Assembly (NCBI RefSeq): GCF_039535475.1
Contig: NZ_BAAAXG010000025.1
Coordinates: 1-50,105, forward strand
Reading direction: 5' to 3'
DNA from: Streptomyces showdoensis
GTDB taxonomy: Bacteria; Actinomycetota; Actinomycetes; Streptomycetales; Streptomycetaceae
Length of the DNA: 50,105 nucleotides
In this document: one piece after another, positions 16,991 through 26,299 of the stretch
Layout: each line of letters opens with the position of its first letter
Position numbering within the stretch: position 1 is the first letter of the stretch
Notes under the pieces: model-generated
Database searches by the model: none
What the model saw: only the letters and a program-made list of their open reading frames with translations
Told to the model about the DNA's origin: nothing
Translations under genes and position numbers: made by a program

Positions 16991-17263
16991 TCAGGGTGTC
17001 GCGCCGTTGACCCCTGGTCCCGATGTCCGCCTCCGGAGGGGCGGGGCGCTGAGGGTCGACTCGGCGGCCGGAGCGGCGGTCTGACCGATCCCCGGGACCA
17101 TGAGGACCATCTGCCCGACGATGCCGCCGTACGGCATGAGGGCCGGCGGCAGGGCGATCCGGGCGGACGAGGTGCCGAGGAGCGTCCGTCCCGACGCGAC
17201 TGTGGAGCGCGTCCCGATGCGCGCGGCCAGGGTGCCGACTACCCGGCCTCTTCCGCGGTCCAC
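16991..17263 (-). pseudogene. MFS transporter fragment (DHA2/EmrB-like)
   Basis: A leftward GC3-rich frame of about 90 codons resembles one piece of a DHA2 drug/proton antiporter: LAARIGTRSTVASGRTLLG, then MVPGIGQTAAPAAEST and LRRRTSGPGVNGA, which track the family's RIG.K.V.AGL and P.ATESIMGALPL...G.GSAVND segments. It has no start region, no further helices and stops early, so it is a decayed fragment. It is the main content of the 830-base gap before aspA. Confidence 0.45.
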
Positions 17264-17526
17264 GGGCTGAGCCCCCTGCTCGTCGGCGGACCCCTCCGCG
17301 CACTGCCCGAGCGCGATGTGCCGGCTCGCCCTCTCGATGTGACGCTCTCGATGATCAGCCGCGGCCTCTGGCCGGTGGTCGGCCTGTCGCGCCGGAAGGG
17401 CGTGACCGCGTTGAGGGCGGCTGTGGTGTACCGCCCCGCCCGTCGGCGTTCCCTGCGTCCGTCCCTTCTCTGTCGACGGGCACCCTTCGTGAGTAACGTG
17501 CATTCCGTATGGCGCTCACAGGTGCT

Positions 17527-17544
17527 TCGATGTAATGATTGGTA
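17527..17544. promoter_or_regulatory. aspA upstream motif shared with the 20.6-kb regulatory region
   Basis: TCGATG followed after 4 bases by GATTGGTA. The same two words occur 1 base apart at 20639-20653 between the divergent S51 and ABC-importer genes. It lies about 50 bases upstream of the aspA GTG, where a promoter or operator is expected. Confidence 0.35.
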
Positions 17545-17590
17545 CTAGGCGGCAGGGTGTGCCGCCCCAGAGAGACCGGAGGCGGCGACA

Positions 17591-18985
17591 GTGGATTCGC
17601 AGCGCACAGAGCACGACCTGATCGGTGACCGCCTGGTGCCGGAAGACGTCTACTACGGCATCCACACACTGCGCGCGCGCGACAACTTCCCGCTCACCGG
17701 CATCCCCCTGTCGGCGCATCCCGAACTGGTGGAGGCACTCGCGGCGGTCAAGGCGGCCGCCGCCGCGGCACACCGGGATCTCGGCGTGCTCACCTCCGAA
17801 CAGGCGGACGCCGTCATCCGGGCGTGCCAGGAGATTCGTGAGGGACGGCTCCATGACCAGTTCGTGGTCGACGTGTTCCAGGGAGGGGCCGGCACGTCGT
17901 CGAACATGAACGCCAACGAGGTCATCGCGAACCGCGCACTGGAGCTGCTCGGCCGCGAGCGCGGCGCCTACGGGCACCTGCACCCCAACGACGACGTCAA
18001 CCGTTCGCAGAGCACCAACGACGCCTTCCCGACTGCCGTCAAGCTCGCCCTGCACGCGGCCGCGGGCCGGCTCCTCGACGGCATGAGCGAGCTGGCCGGT
18101 GCCTTCACGGAGCGCGGCGGCACGTTCGCGAAGACGGTGAAGCTCGGCAGGACGCAGCTCCAGGACGCGGTGCCGATGACCCTCGGACAGGAGTTTGACA
18201 CCTTCGCCCTGACCGTCCGGGACGACGCCGAAGTGATCACCATGGCCTCGGGCGTCCTGCTCGAGGTCAACCTGGGCGGGACGGCCATCGGGACCGGTCT
18301 CAACGCGGAGGCGGGATTCGCCCAGGCTGTGATACCGCACCTGGCCGCGATCACCGGCCTCCCCGTGCGCCCGGCCCGCGACCTGATCGAGGCCACGCAG
18401 GGCATGGGCGGTTTCCTCCAGCTCTCCAGTGCGCTGAAGCAGTACGCGGTTCGGCTGGCGAAGATCTGCAACGACCTGCGGCTGCTGTGCTCCGGCCCCA
18501 GAGCGGGCCTGGGCGAGATCAGGCTGCCCGCCCTCCAGGCCGGTTCCAGCATCATGCCCGGCAAGGTCAATCCCGTCATCCCGGAGGCCGTGAACCAGGT
18601 GTGCTTCGAGGTGATCGGCGTCGACGCCTCCGTCTGCGCGGCAGCCCAGGCCGGTCAGCTCCAGCTCAACGCCTTCGAGCCGCTGATCGTGCACCTGCTG
18701 CTCAACTCCATGAACCGCCTCGACGCGGCAAGCCGCCTGCTGGCCGAGCGGTGTGTCCAGGGCATCGAGGCGAACGAGCAGCACCTTCGCGAGCTGGTCG
18801 AAGGCTCCGCGAGTCTCGCCACGGCCCTCAATCCCGTCATCGGCTACCAGCGTGCGACCGAGCTGGCGCAGGAGAGCCTCGACACCGGCCTGTCCGTGAG
18901 GGAACTCGCCAGGCGTCGGGGACTGCTCCCCGAGGAGGAGCTGGAAGCGCGCCTCGACCCGTGGACCCTGGCCCATCCCCGCTGA
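17591..18985 (+). CDS. aspA: aspartate ammonia-lyase (fumarase/aspartase superfamily)
   Basis: 464 residues. GTG start at 17591 with GGAGG 8 bases upstream. Superfamily signatures are present: GGAGTSSNMNANEVIANRA, NRSQSTNDAFPTA, GRTQLQDAVPMTLGQEF and the signature loop GSSIMPGKVNP near residue 317, with the catalytic Ser. These favour aspartase over class II fumarase. It converts L-aspartate to fumarate plus ammonia in the cytoplasm. Its position beside two cyanophycinase-like hydrolases, a peptidase and an amino-acid importer suggests it handles the aspartate released by that pathway. A strong shared terminator follows. Confidence 0.92.
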   Translation: MDSQRTEHDLIGDRLVPEDVYYGIHTLRARDNFPLTGIPLSAHPELVEALAAVKAAAAAAHRDLGVLTSEQADAVIRACQEIREGRLHDQFVVDVFQGGAGTSSNMNANEVIANRALELLGRERGAYGHLHPNDDVNRSQSTNDAFPTAVKLALHAAAGRLLDGMSELAGAFTERGGTFAKTVKLGRTQLQDAVPMTLGQEFDTFALTVRDDAEVITMASGVLLEVNLGGTAIGTGLNAEAGFAQAVIPHLAAITGLPVRPARDLIEATQGMGGFLQLSSALKQYAVRLAKICNDLRLLCSGPRAGLGEIRLPALQAGSSIMPGKVNPVIPEAVNQVCFEVIGVDASVCAAAQAGQLQLNAFEPLIVHLLLNSMNRLDAASRLLAERCVQGIEANEQHLRELVEGSASLATALNPVIGYQRATELAQESLDTGLSVRELARRRGLLPEEELEARLDPWTLAHPR

Positions 18986-19074
18986 CCGGTGAGGCGGAAG
19001 GGGGCCCCGCGGCAGCCGGCAGCCGGCGACCGGAGGCCCCGCCCCCGCCCCCCTGCCCCGCCCGGCGCCGCGCA

Positions 19075-19122
19075 GCACGGTGGCACTGACCGGCAGCCGT
19101 CTGCCGGTCAGTGCCACCGTGC
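19075..19122. terminator. bidirectional hairpin terminator, 22-bp perfect stem
   Basis: Bases 19075-19096 pair perfectly with 19101-19122 around a 4-base loop, between convergent aspA and the S51 gene. Confidence 0.88.
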
Positions 19123-19144
19123 GTCCTCGTGGAGTGCGGAGAGG

Positions 19145-20575
19145 TCAGCTCTTGGTCACGCTGCAGCTGTAGGAGGCCGTTCCCGAGCCGGCGTATGCCT
19201 CCAGCTCGAGGTAGTACGTGCCGGCTCCCGCGGAGGTGCGGGTGAACGAGACCGACTCGTCCGAGCCCGCGCCGTTGTTGACGGAGCGCTCGAGCGTGCT
19301 GCCGGTCGAGTCGAGCCAGTACAGGTCGGCGTCGTAGGCGGTGGGCACGGCGCAGTTCACCGAGGCGGTCTGGCCGGAGTTCAGGGCGACCTTGAAGTAG
19401 TCGCGGTCCGTCGTGGACTTCATGGAGCCCGTGACGGTCCCGGGCGACGCGAGCGCCGTGGCGTCGTTGGCGGCGTCCCGGGTGTCGTTCGGCTCGGTCT
19501 CGGCCAGGGTGCCGCTGCCGCCCTGGCTGCCGCAGTTCGTCTGGGGGGTGCCGGTGTAGAGGTTGGCGTCGGCGACTCCGTTGGTCACGCTGCGGAGGTA
19601 GTAGCCGCAGCTGGGCCTGTTCTTGAAGTCGAAGGTCGAACCCGGCGTCAGGCGCCAGATCTTGAAGCCGGAGTACGTCAGTGGCTTGCGGTCCACGGCC
19701 TGCTCGGGCTGGTGGTCGGCGAGGACGACGTAGGCGTCCTTGCCGTACTGCGTGGCCATGCCGTTGCGGTCGAGGTACAGCGAGCCGCCGCCTTCCTCCA
19801 CGCCGACGCCCCAGGCCGCGCCACCGGGGGCGAGACCGTCCTTCACCGCACGGGCGAGGAAGGACATGGTGCGGCCCATCCGGTCACGGGCGACGAAGTG
19901 GGAGTCGTTGATGACGCCCGCGTAGTTCGGCCACTGGAACATTCCGGTGGTAAAGCTGATGTAACGGTCGTAGGGGTTGGCGAGCGCCTCGGCGCTGGTG
20001 ACGCTGCCGTTGCAGGCGTCGTAGACGATGGGACTGTTGATGTGGTGGCCGGCGCTGCCGCCGCCGGATCCGCCGCCCTTGGCGACGACCGACTCGACGG
20101 AGGCCTCCAGCGCGGTGCCCTTCCACGCGGAGTACCTGCACTGGTCGCCGCCGGCGAAGTAGACGAACTCGGCATTGCGCACGTCGGCGTTGACCTGGCT
20201 GTTGTTGCCGTCGTTGGCGGCGGTGAGCGTCCAGGTCGTACAGGAGTTCACGCCCGTCAGGGTCATGACCGTGTCGCACTCGGGCGTCGCGCTTCCCGAG
20301 GTCGGCGCCGAGCCCGCGAGGACGACCACGTCCATCGTTCCCGTGCCGCCCGTGATGTCGTCGACGGCACGGCTCATGGAGGCGGGGATGACGGCTCCGG
20401 CGCCGTTCATGGTGAAGGCCGGCCCGTTCCAGGACGTCCTGGCGACGTCCGAGGCGTTGCCGAGACGGATCCTGTTCGCGGCGGCGTGGGCGTGCTCCTG
20501 GGCGGTGAGCGTGAGGGCGACCGACAGCAGCGCGACCGCCGCGGCGGTGGTACCGAGGGACAAGCGTGACGGCAT
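19145..20575 (-). CDS. secreted cyanophycinase-like peptidase S51 with C-terminal PPC domain
   Basis: About 476 residues from the ATG at 20575 (AGGAG 5 bases upstream). The signal peptide ends near AHAHAAAN. The S51 domain shows FVYFAGGDQCRYSAW, the nucleophile-type GGGSAG, the conserved DSHFVARDRMGR and VGVEEGGGSLYLD, in the order found in cyanophycinases. A linker with TLAETEPNDTRDAAN opens a bacterial pre-peptidase C-terminal (PPC) beta-domain that ends the protein. Predicted role: extracellular endo- or exo-hydrolysis of cyanophycin or another beta-aspartyl polymer to dipeptides. It is divergent from the importer operon and shares its regulatory region. Confidence 0.85.
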   Translation of the reverse strand: MPSRLSLGTTAAAVALLSVALTLTAQEHAHAAANRIRLGNASDVARTSWNGPAFTMNGAGAVIPASMSRAVDDITGGTGTMDVVVLAGSAPTSGSATPECDTVMTLTGVNSCTTWTLTAANDGNNSQVNADVRNAEFVYFAGGDQCRYSAWKGTALEASVESVVAKGGGSGGGSAGHHINSPIVYDACNGSVTSAEALANPYDRYISFTTGMFQWPNYAGVINDSHFVARDRMGRTMSFLARAVKDGLAPGGAAWGVGVEEGGGSLYLDRNGMATQYGKDAYVVLADHQPEQAVDRKPLTYSGFKIWRLTPGSTFDFKNRPSCGYYLRSVTNGVADANLYTGTPQTNCGSQGGSGTLAETEPNDTRDAANDATALASPGTVTGSMKSTTDRDYFKVALNSGQTASVNCAVPTAYDADLYWLDSTGSTLERSVNNGAGSDESVSFTRTSAGAGTYYLELEAYAGSGTASYSCSVTKS

Positions 20576-20634
20576 GGGGGCTCCTGGGTGAGGGGAAGGG
20601 GTGCCTCGCCGACCGGCCGGATGTCGCTTGGCCG

Positions 20635-20678
20635 AGAGTCGATGAGATTGGTAGCGGAACTTACAAGTCATCGACTCT
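20635..20678. promoter_or_regulatory. 11-bp perfect inverted repeat, operator candidate
   Basis: AGAGTCGATGA at 20635-20645 and TCATCGACTCT at 20668-20678, separated by 22 bases. The centre-to-centre distance of 33 bases is about three helical turns. It is 60-100 bases upstream of the S51 ATG. Confidence 0.55.
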
Positions 20679-20771
20679 GACGGGAAGATGTACGGCGACT
20701 TTGCTCGGACGTGACCGTTCGTGAGCGATGAATCCGCAGCAAGGAGCCCCGCGAGCGCGGGAAAGCGGCTG

Positions 20772-20789
20772 CGTTACGTGAACGTAACG
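20772..20789. promoter_or_regulatory. 18-base dyad, operator candidate
   Basis: CGTTACGT, GA, ACGTAACG: a perfect 8-bp dyad with a 2-base centre, about 105 bases upstream of the first binding-protein gene. It fits a dimeric helix-turn-helix regulator. Confidence 0.55.
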
Positions 20790-20893
20790 TGAGATACATC
20801 TAGTCAATCTACTGATTGATCTGTAACTTCGCTGATGTGCGGCTGACGGCTGGAATCCGTCGGCAGAGTTCCCCGTTGAGAGGTTCCACCGCG

Positions 20894-21841
20894 ATGAACG
20901 CTCGCCTTGCCCACCGCGTCGTGACCACCGCCCTGGCGGCCACGACCCTCGCCACGCTCTCCGCCTGCGGAGGCGGTGACGACACCGCCGCGTCAGCCGG
21001 CGGAAAGGCCGTCGTCGCCGGCGTGGAGATCAAGAAGGACCAGGCCCTCCACGACCTGCTTCCGGCCAAGATCAAGAAGGCCGGCACCGTCCGGGTGGCC
21101 ACCGATGTGCCCTACCCGCCGTTCGAGATGTTCGTGAAGGAGGGCGAGAGCACCCTCACGGGCCTGGACTACGACCTGGGCCAGGCGCTCGGCGCGAAGC
21201 TCGGCGTCACCTTCGCGTTCACGCCGCAGAAGTTCGACGGAATCGTCCCGGCCATCCAGGCCGGCAAGTTCGACGCGGCGATGTCGGCCATCACGGACAA
21301 CAAGGAGCGGCAGAAGGTCGTCGACTTCGTCGACTACTCCCAGTCCGGTTCCGGCGTCCTGGTCGCCGACGGCAACCCCGGCAAGATCGGGACGCTGGAC
21401 GACCTGTGCGGCAAGAAGGTCGCCGTCCAGGCCGCGACCCATCAGCTCGACCTGCTGAAGGCCCATCAGGACGCCTGCGGAAAGGCGGGCAAGGGGAAGA
21501 TCGACATCCAGACCTTCCCGAAGGACTCCGACGCCCAGCTCGCCCTGCGCTCCGGCAAGGTCGTCGCCCAGGTCCTGACCAAGCCCGCCGCCGGCTGGGT
21601 CGCCAAGACCGCCGACGCCGGCAAGGCCTTCGACCTGGTGGAGGACCCGGCCGCGTCCGGCGGCTACGACGCCACTCCCAACGGCATCGCGATCAGCAAG
21701 CAGCTGCCCGAGCTGACGGACGCGATCCAGAAGGCGCTGCAGTCCCTCATCGACGAGGGCACCCTCCTGCGGATCTACAACAAGTACGGCGTCGGCTCCA
21801 TCCTCGTGAAGGCGGCCACCAAGAACGCGTCGGTGGACTGA
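20894..21841 (+). CDS. ABC importer solute-binding lipoprotein (polar amino acid type, SBP_bac_3)
   Basis: 315 residues from the ATG at 20894. Lipobox LSAC with Cys25. The SBP_bac_3 markers are RVATDVPYPPFEMF, GLDYDLGQALGAKLG, KFDGIVPAIQAGKFDAAMS and VDFVDY. It captures a polar amino acid or small peptide outside the membrane and hands it to the permease encoded next. By context the ligand may be beta-Asp-Arg or a similar dipeptide; this is inference. It opens a five-gene operon running to 26180. Confidence 0.93.
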   Translation: MNARLAHRVVTTALAATTLATLSACGGGDDTAASAGGKAVVAGVEIKKDQALHDLLPAKIKKAGTVRVATDVPYPPFEMFVKEGESTLTGLDYDLGQALGAKLGVTFAFTPQKFDGIVPAIQAGKFDAAMSAITDNKERQKVVDFVDYSQSGSGVLVADGNPGKIGTLDDLCGKKVAVQAATHQLDLLKAHQDACGKAGKGKIDIQTFPKDSDAQLALRSGKVVAQVLTKPAAGWVAKTADAGKAFDLVEDPAASGGYDATPNGIAISKQLPELTDAIQKALQSLIDEGTLLRIYNKYGVGSILVKAATKNASVD

Positions 21842-21843
21842 GC

Positions 21844-22806
21844 ATGATCGACACCAAGCCTCCCGCCGACCGCACGACCACCAGCGCGACGGGCCTGCGT
21901 GATCTGGAGATCGTTCCCGTCCGCAACTACGGCAGGTGGATCGCCGCCGTCGCCTCGCTCCTGGCGCTGGTGGGCCTGATCGGCTCGCTGGCGAAGAACG
22001 ACAACCTGCACTGGGACGTCGTCGGCGACTACCTCTTCGCCGACCTCATCTTCGACGGTCTGGCCACCACGCTCTGGCTCACCGCAGCCGCCATGCTCCT
22101 GGGCCTCGGCCTGGGCACGCTGATCGCCGTCATGCGCCTGTCGGCCAGCCCCGTGCTGTACGGCCTGGCCAACGCCTTCGTCTGGGTCTTCCGCGGCACG
22201 CCCCTGCTCGTGCAGATCATCTTCTGGGGATACGCGGCGGCCCTGTACAAGTACGTGAAGATCGGCATCCCCTTCACCGAGGTCACCTTCTTCCAGGCCG
22301 AGACCAACGCCCTGCTGACCCCGGCGATCGCCGCCCTGCTCGCCCTCGGACTGAATGAGGCCGCCTACGCCTCGGAGATCGTGCGCGCCGGCATCCAGTC
22401 CGTCGACCCCGGCCAGGCCGAGGCCGCGCACTCGCTGGGCATGCGGCCCGCGCTCACCATGCGCCGGATCGTGCTGCCCCAGGCCATGCGCGTGATCATC
22501 CCGCCGATGGGCAACGAGACCATCAACATGCTCAAGATGACAGCACTGGTCTCGGTCATCTCCGCCCACGACCTGATGTCCAACATCCAGGACGTGTACG
22601 CCCAGAACTACCAGGTCATCCCCATGCTGATCGTGGCCAGCCTCTGGTACCTGGCCCTCGTCACCCTCCTCAGCGTGCCCCAGGCATGGCTGGAACGACG
22701 CTACGGACGCGGCACCACCCGCGCCGGACACGTCTCGCCGTTCCGCCGCCTGCTCGGCGGAACCGTGGAGCGGCTCGGCAAGAAGAACAAGGAGCACAAG
22801 CGATGA
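21844..22806 (+). CDS. ABC importer permease (polar amino acid type)
   Basis: 320 residues, ATG 3 bases after the stop of the binding-protein gene. At least five hydrophobic segments. The cytoplasmic EAA loop reads [22 protein letters not shown]. The N-terminal tail before the first helix is longer than usual. It forms the transmembrane channel of the importer, probably as a homodimer. It overlaps the ATPase gene by ATGA. Confidence 0.93.
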   Translation: MIDTKPPADRTTTSATGLRDLEIVPVRNYGRWIAAVASLLALVGLIGSLAKNDNLHWDVVGDYLFADLIFDGLATTLWLTAAAMLLGLGLGTLIAVMRLSASPVLYGLANAFVWVFRGTPLLVQIIFWGYAAALYKYVKIGIPFTEVTFFQAETNALLTPAIAALLALGLNEAAYASEIVRAGIQSVDPGQAEAAHSLGMRPALTMRRIVLPQAMRVIIPPMGNETINMLKMTALVSVISAHDLMSNIQDVYAQNYQVIPMLIVASLWYLALVTLLSVPQAWLERRYGRGTTRAGHVSPFRRLLGGTVERLGKKNKEHKR

Positions 22807-23567
22807 GCACCCCCATGGTGCGCGCCGAAGGCGTCCGCAAGCACTTCGGGAAGCTCGACGTCCTCAAGGGCATCGACCTCACCGTCGAACGCGGCCAGGT
22901 CTGCTGCCTCCTGGGGCCCTCCGGCTCGGGCAAGTCCACCTTCCTGCGCTGCATCAACCACCTGGAGAAGGTCGACGGCGGCAAGCTCACCGTCGACGGA
23001 CAGCTCGTCGGCTACCGCCAGCACGGCAACAAGCTCCACGAACTCCGGGAACGCGAGGTCGCCGAACGCCGCCGGGACATCGGCATGGTCTTCCAGCGGT
23101 TCAACCTCTTCCCGCACATGACCGCCCTGGAGAACGTCACCGAGGCACCGGTGAAGGTCGGCGGCGTGTCCAAGGCCGACGCCCGCGAGCAGGCCCACGC
23201 CCTCCTGGAGCAGGTCGGACTCGGCGACCGGGCCCACCACTACCCCGCCCAGCTCTCCGGCGGCCAGCAGCAGCGGGTCGCCATCGCCCGGGCGCTGGCC
23301 ATGAAGCCCAAGCTGATGCTCTTCGACGAGCCGACCTCCGCCCTCGACCCCGAGCTCGTCGGGGACGTCCTGGACGTCATGCGGCACCTCGCGGCCGACG
23401 GCATGACCATGGTCGTCGTCACCCACGAGATCGGCTTCGCCCGCGAGGTCGGCGACACCGCCGTCTTCATGGACGAAGGAGTCGTCGTCGAGGCCGGCGA
23501 CCCGCGCCAGGTCCTCGTCGAACCGGAGCAGGAACGCACCCGCGCCTTCCTGTCCAAGGTCCTGTGA
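22803..23567 (+). CDS. ABC importer ATPase (polar amino acid type)
   Basis: 254 residues. Walker A is GPSGSGKST at residues 38-46, the Q-loop is [14 protein letters not shown], the signature is [15 protein letters not shown], Walker B is [14 protein letters not shown] and the H-loop is VTHE. It closely resembles GlnQ/HisP-type ATPases and energises the importer. Overlaps of 4 bases on both sides indicate tight co-translation with the permease and the peptidase. Confidence 0.95.
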   Translation: MSTPMVRAEGVRKHFGKLDVLKGIDLTVERGQVCCLLGPSGSGKSTFLRCINHLEKVDGGKLTVDGQLVGYRQHGNKLHELREREVAERRRDIGMVFQRFNLFPHMTALENVTEAPVKVGGVSKADAREQAHALLEQVGLGDRAHHYPAQLSGGQQQRVAIARALAMKPKLMLFDEPTSALDPELVGDVLDVMRHLAADGMTMVVVTHEIGFAREVGDTAVFMDEGVVVEAGDPRQVLVEPEQERTRAFLSKVL

Positions 23568-24781
23568 GCGCGCCTCCGCGCCGGCAGCTCGCCGCGGAAC
23601 TCCTCGACGGCGCCCGCTCCCTCCAGGCCCGCTACCTGCACGACCTCGAAGAACTCGTCTCCATCGACTCCGGCTCGTACACGCCCCACGGCGTCAACCG
23701 GGTCGCCGACTGGGTCCAGAGCCGGCTCACCGGCATCGGCTTCGCCGTCGAGCGCGTGACCTTCCCGCCGGGGCGGCAGGGCTTCCAGGCGGGCGACGCC
23801 CTCGTCGCCCGCAAGAAGGGCGCCCTCGCCGAGTCCGACGGCGGCCAGCGGATCCTCCTCGCCGGCCACATGGACACCGTCTTCGAGGAGGGGACCGCGG
23901 CCGCGCGTCCCTTCGCCCTGACCGGAAGCATCGCCAACGGCCCCGGGGTCAGCGACGACAAGGGAGGCCTGCTCGCAGGCCTCACGGCCCTGGAACTCCT
24001 CCACGACCACGGAGTGGACACCTACGACGAACTCGTCCTCCTCGCCACCCCGGACGAGGAGATCGGCTCGCCCGCCAGCCGGGAGCTCATCGAGGAGACC
24101 GCCCGCGGCATGCACTACGGGCTCGGCCTCGAATGCGCCCGGGAGAACGGTGACCTCGTCATCGCCCGCAAGGGCGTGGCCGACTTCCGCCTCACCGTCT
24201 CGGGGCGCGCCGCCCACGCCGGGATCGAACCGGAGCGCGGAGCGAACGCCGCACTCACCGCGGCGCACCTCGTCGTGCAGATCCAGGCCCTCAACGGGCA
24301 CTGGGACGACGTCACCGTCAACGTCGGCGTGGTACGCGCCGGGACCAGGGCGAACATCGTCTGCCCCGAGGCCGAACTGCGCATCGAGGTCAGGGCCGCC
24401 ACGACGGCCGACGTACGGCGCGTCACCCGGGCCATCCAGGAAATCGCCGACCACCCCGCGGTGCCCGGCACCACGGTCGAGGTCGAGCAGCTCGACCTGT
24501 GCCCGCCGATGGAGGACACCCCCGCCTCGCGCCGCATGCTCGACAACGCCCGCCGGGCCGCCTCCGCCGTCGGCGTCCCGCTCGGCGCCGCGGCCACCGG
24601 GGGAGTGGGCGACGCCAACCTGATCGCCGGCATGGGCGTGCCCATCCTGGACGGCCTCGGCCCCGTCGGGGGTGCCGACCACAGTCCCCAGGAATGGCTC
24701 GACGTCTCCAGCGTCCCGCACCGCATCGCGCTGCTCGCCGATCTGGTCGCCTCGCTCGGCGACGCGCGCAACACCGCCTGA
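23564..24781 (+). CDS. M20-family zinc peptidase (glutamate carboxypeptidase-like), candidate beta-aspartyl dipeptidase
   Basis: 405 residues, GTG start overlapping the ATPase stop. The di-zinc site is complete: GHMDTV near residue 102, GVSDDKGG near 129, PDEEIGS near 165, GLE, and the final ADHSP His near 370. A dimerisation domain with [11 protein letters not shown] sits between. No signal peptide, so cytoplasmic. Known homologues cleave terminal Glu or Asp or small dipeptides. As I recall, an M20-type enzyme specific for beta-Asp-Arg has been described in cyanophycin clusters. Being locked between an importer and a cyanophycinase gene, it is the best candidate for the intracellular dipeptide step. 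Confidence 0.88.
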   Translation: MSAPPRRQLAAELLDGARSLQARYLHDLEELVSIDSGSYTPHGVNRVADWVQSRLTGIGFAVERVTFPPGRQGFQAGDALVARKKGALAESDGGQRILLAGHMDTVFEEGTAAARPFALTGSIANGPGVSDDKGGLLAGLTALELLHDHGVDTYDELVLLATPDEEIGSPASRELIEETARGMHYGLGLECARENGDLVIARKGVADFRLTVSGRAAHAGIEPERGANAALTAAHLVVQIQALNGHWDDVTVNVGVVRAGTRANIVCPEAELRIEVRAATTADVRRVTRAIQEIADHPAVPGTTVEVEQLDLCPPMEDTPASRRMLDNARRAASAVGVPLGAAATGGVGDANLIAGMGVPILDGLGPVGGADHSPQEWLDVSSVPHRIALLADLVASLGDARNTA

Positions 24782-24889
24782 CCCCGCAGTGCCTCCGGCA
24801 CCGCCCTCCCCGCGCGATGCCGGAGGCGACCGGGCCCGAAGCCGGTCGACGGGCCCCGTCACCCCACCACCTCACCCATGGAGAGCCCC

Positions 24890-26180
24890 ATGCGCGCACA
24901 TTCCGGCACGGCACGCCGCACCGTCCTCGCGGGCGGCATCGCCTTCGCCCTCCTCGCCACCGTCCCCCACGGCGCACGCCCTGAGCGAGCGCCCGCAGCA
25001 GCCGCGCGGCTCCCTGGTCCTCGTCGGCGGCGGCCTGAAGGACGACAACAAGCAGGTGTACGGGGAGATCATCAAGCGTGCCGGCGGCCCCGCCGCACGC
25101 ATCGGCGTCATCACCGCCGCGTCCGTCCCCGAAAGCCAGGACCCCCACGCCGGCGACCCCGAACGGTGCAGCAACTCAGCCTGCAACGGCGCCTACTACG
25201 CCGACCTCTTCAAGCGCCACGGTGCCGCGGACGCCCAGTGGATCCCCCTCGACATCGACCACGTCGCGAACGCCGACTCCGACGCCGTCGTCGACCGGAT
25301 CAACTCCATGAGCGGCTTCTTCTTCGGCGGCGGCGACCAGTACCGCTACCTCACCACCCTCCTGCACGGCGACCGGCACACCGACTCCAAGGTCCTCGCC
25401 GCCATCCGCGCCAAGCTCGCCCACGGCGCCGTCGTCTCCGGCTCCTCCGCCGGGGCCCAGATCGCCTCCGGCGCCGACATGGTCAGCGGCGGCGAATCCT
25501 ACGAGGGCCTCCGCGACGGCAGCGCCCCCGGCTACTACGAGGACCCGGCCCGGCTCGCCTACATCCCCGAAGGCGGCTTCGGCTTCCTGCGCTCCGGACT
25601 CGTCGACACCCACACCGGAGCCTACGGCCGCGAAGGACGGGCGCTGCGCCTCGCCGCGGACACCGGGCACGACCGCGTCTACGCCCTGGAGGAGAACACC
25701 GCGCTGGTCGTCGACGATCCCGGCACCCCGCGCGAGCACCTCACCGTGCTCGGGCCCAACGGCGTCGCCGTCCTCGACCTGCGCGGCGCCCGCGCGCACA
25801 CGTCCGCCGCCGGCTGGACCCTGCGCGGCGCCCGCTACACCTACCTCACCGACCACGACCGGTACGACGCCCGCACCTGGGCCCCCCGGCCCGCACCGGG
25901 CAAGCGGCCCCTGCACCCCACGAGCACGGCCCCGGTGCCCGCCAACACCGACGTCTTCTACTCCTCCGCCAACCCGGACGGCACCCCCTACTCCTTCCGC
26001 ACCACCGCCCGCGCGCTCGCCTCGACCCGCGCGCAGAACACCGCGAACGCCACCACCTTCGAGTCCGGCCCGCGCTTCGACGTCACCTTCAGCAAGGCCG
26101 GAGGCTTCTCCGCCTGGACCGGCGACGGCGCCACCGCGCAGACGCTGATCGGGATGAGGATCAGCATCACGCCCAGGTGA
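24890..26180 (+). CDS. secreted cyanophycinase-like peptidase S51, frameshifted in signal peptide
   Basis: The start at 24890 (GGAGAG 4 bases upstream) gives a typical signal peptide, RRTVLAGGIAFALLATVP. The mature enzyme, from LSERPQQPRGSLVLVGGG onward, lies in the next frame. Removing one C from the C5 run at 24964-24968 joins them as ATVPTAHA/LSERP, a perfect signal-peptidase site. The body is a full S51 enzyme: GFFFGGGDQYRYL, nucleophile VVSGSSAGAQIA (about residue 183), VDTHTGAYGREGR and ALEENTALVVDD. If the extra C is real, no exported enzyme is made; it may equally be a sequencing error or a switchable run. It is the last gene of the importer operon. Confidence 0.85.
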
Positions 26181-26299
26181 CTCCCGCTCCACCCTCCTGA
26201 GCGAAGGCCCCCGGGCGCGTCCGCAGCACGCCCCGGGGCCCCGCCCCGTACCACCCGCGCGACACCGTTCGGCGTGCGCGGGACCGAAGAGAGTCTCCC

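Larger units (their letters stand above)
20576..20893. other. divergent regulatory region between S51 gene and importer operon
   Basis: This 318-base stretch holds no gene. It contains an 11-bp inverted repeat, an 18-base dyad and the motif shared with the aspA upstream region. AT content rises around 20790-20830, consistent with promoters. The two RpiR regulators encoded downstream are the obvious candidates to bind here. Confidence 0.6.

Noticed and set aside
23240..24862. Long leftward frame opposite the M20 peptidase gene.
   Set aside because: Shadow of a strongly supported peptidase with all zinc ligands; the antisense product is Gly/Asp/Val-rich without motifs.
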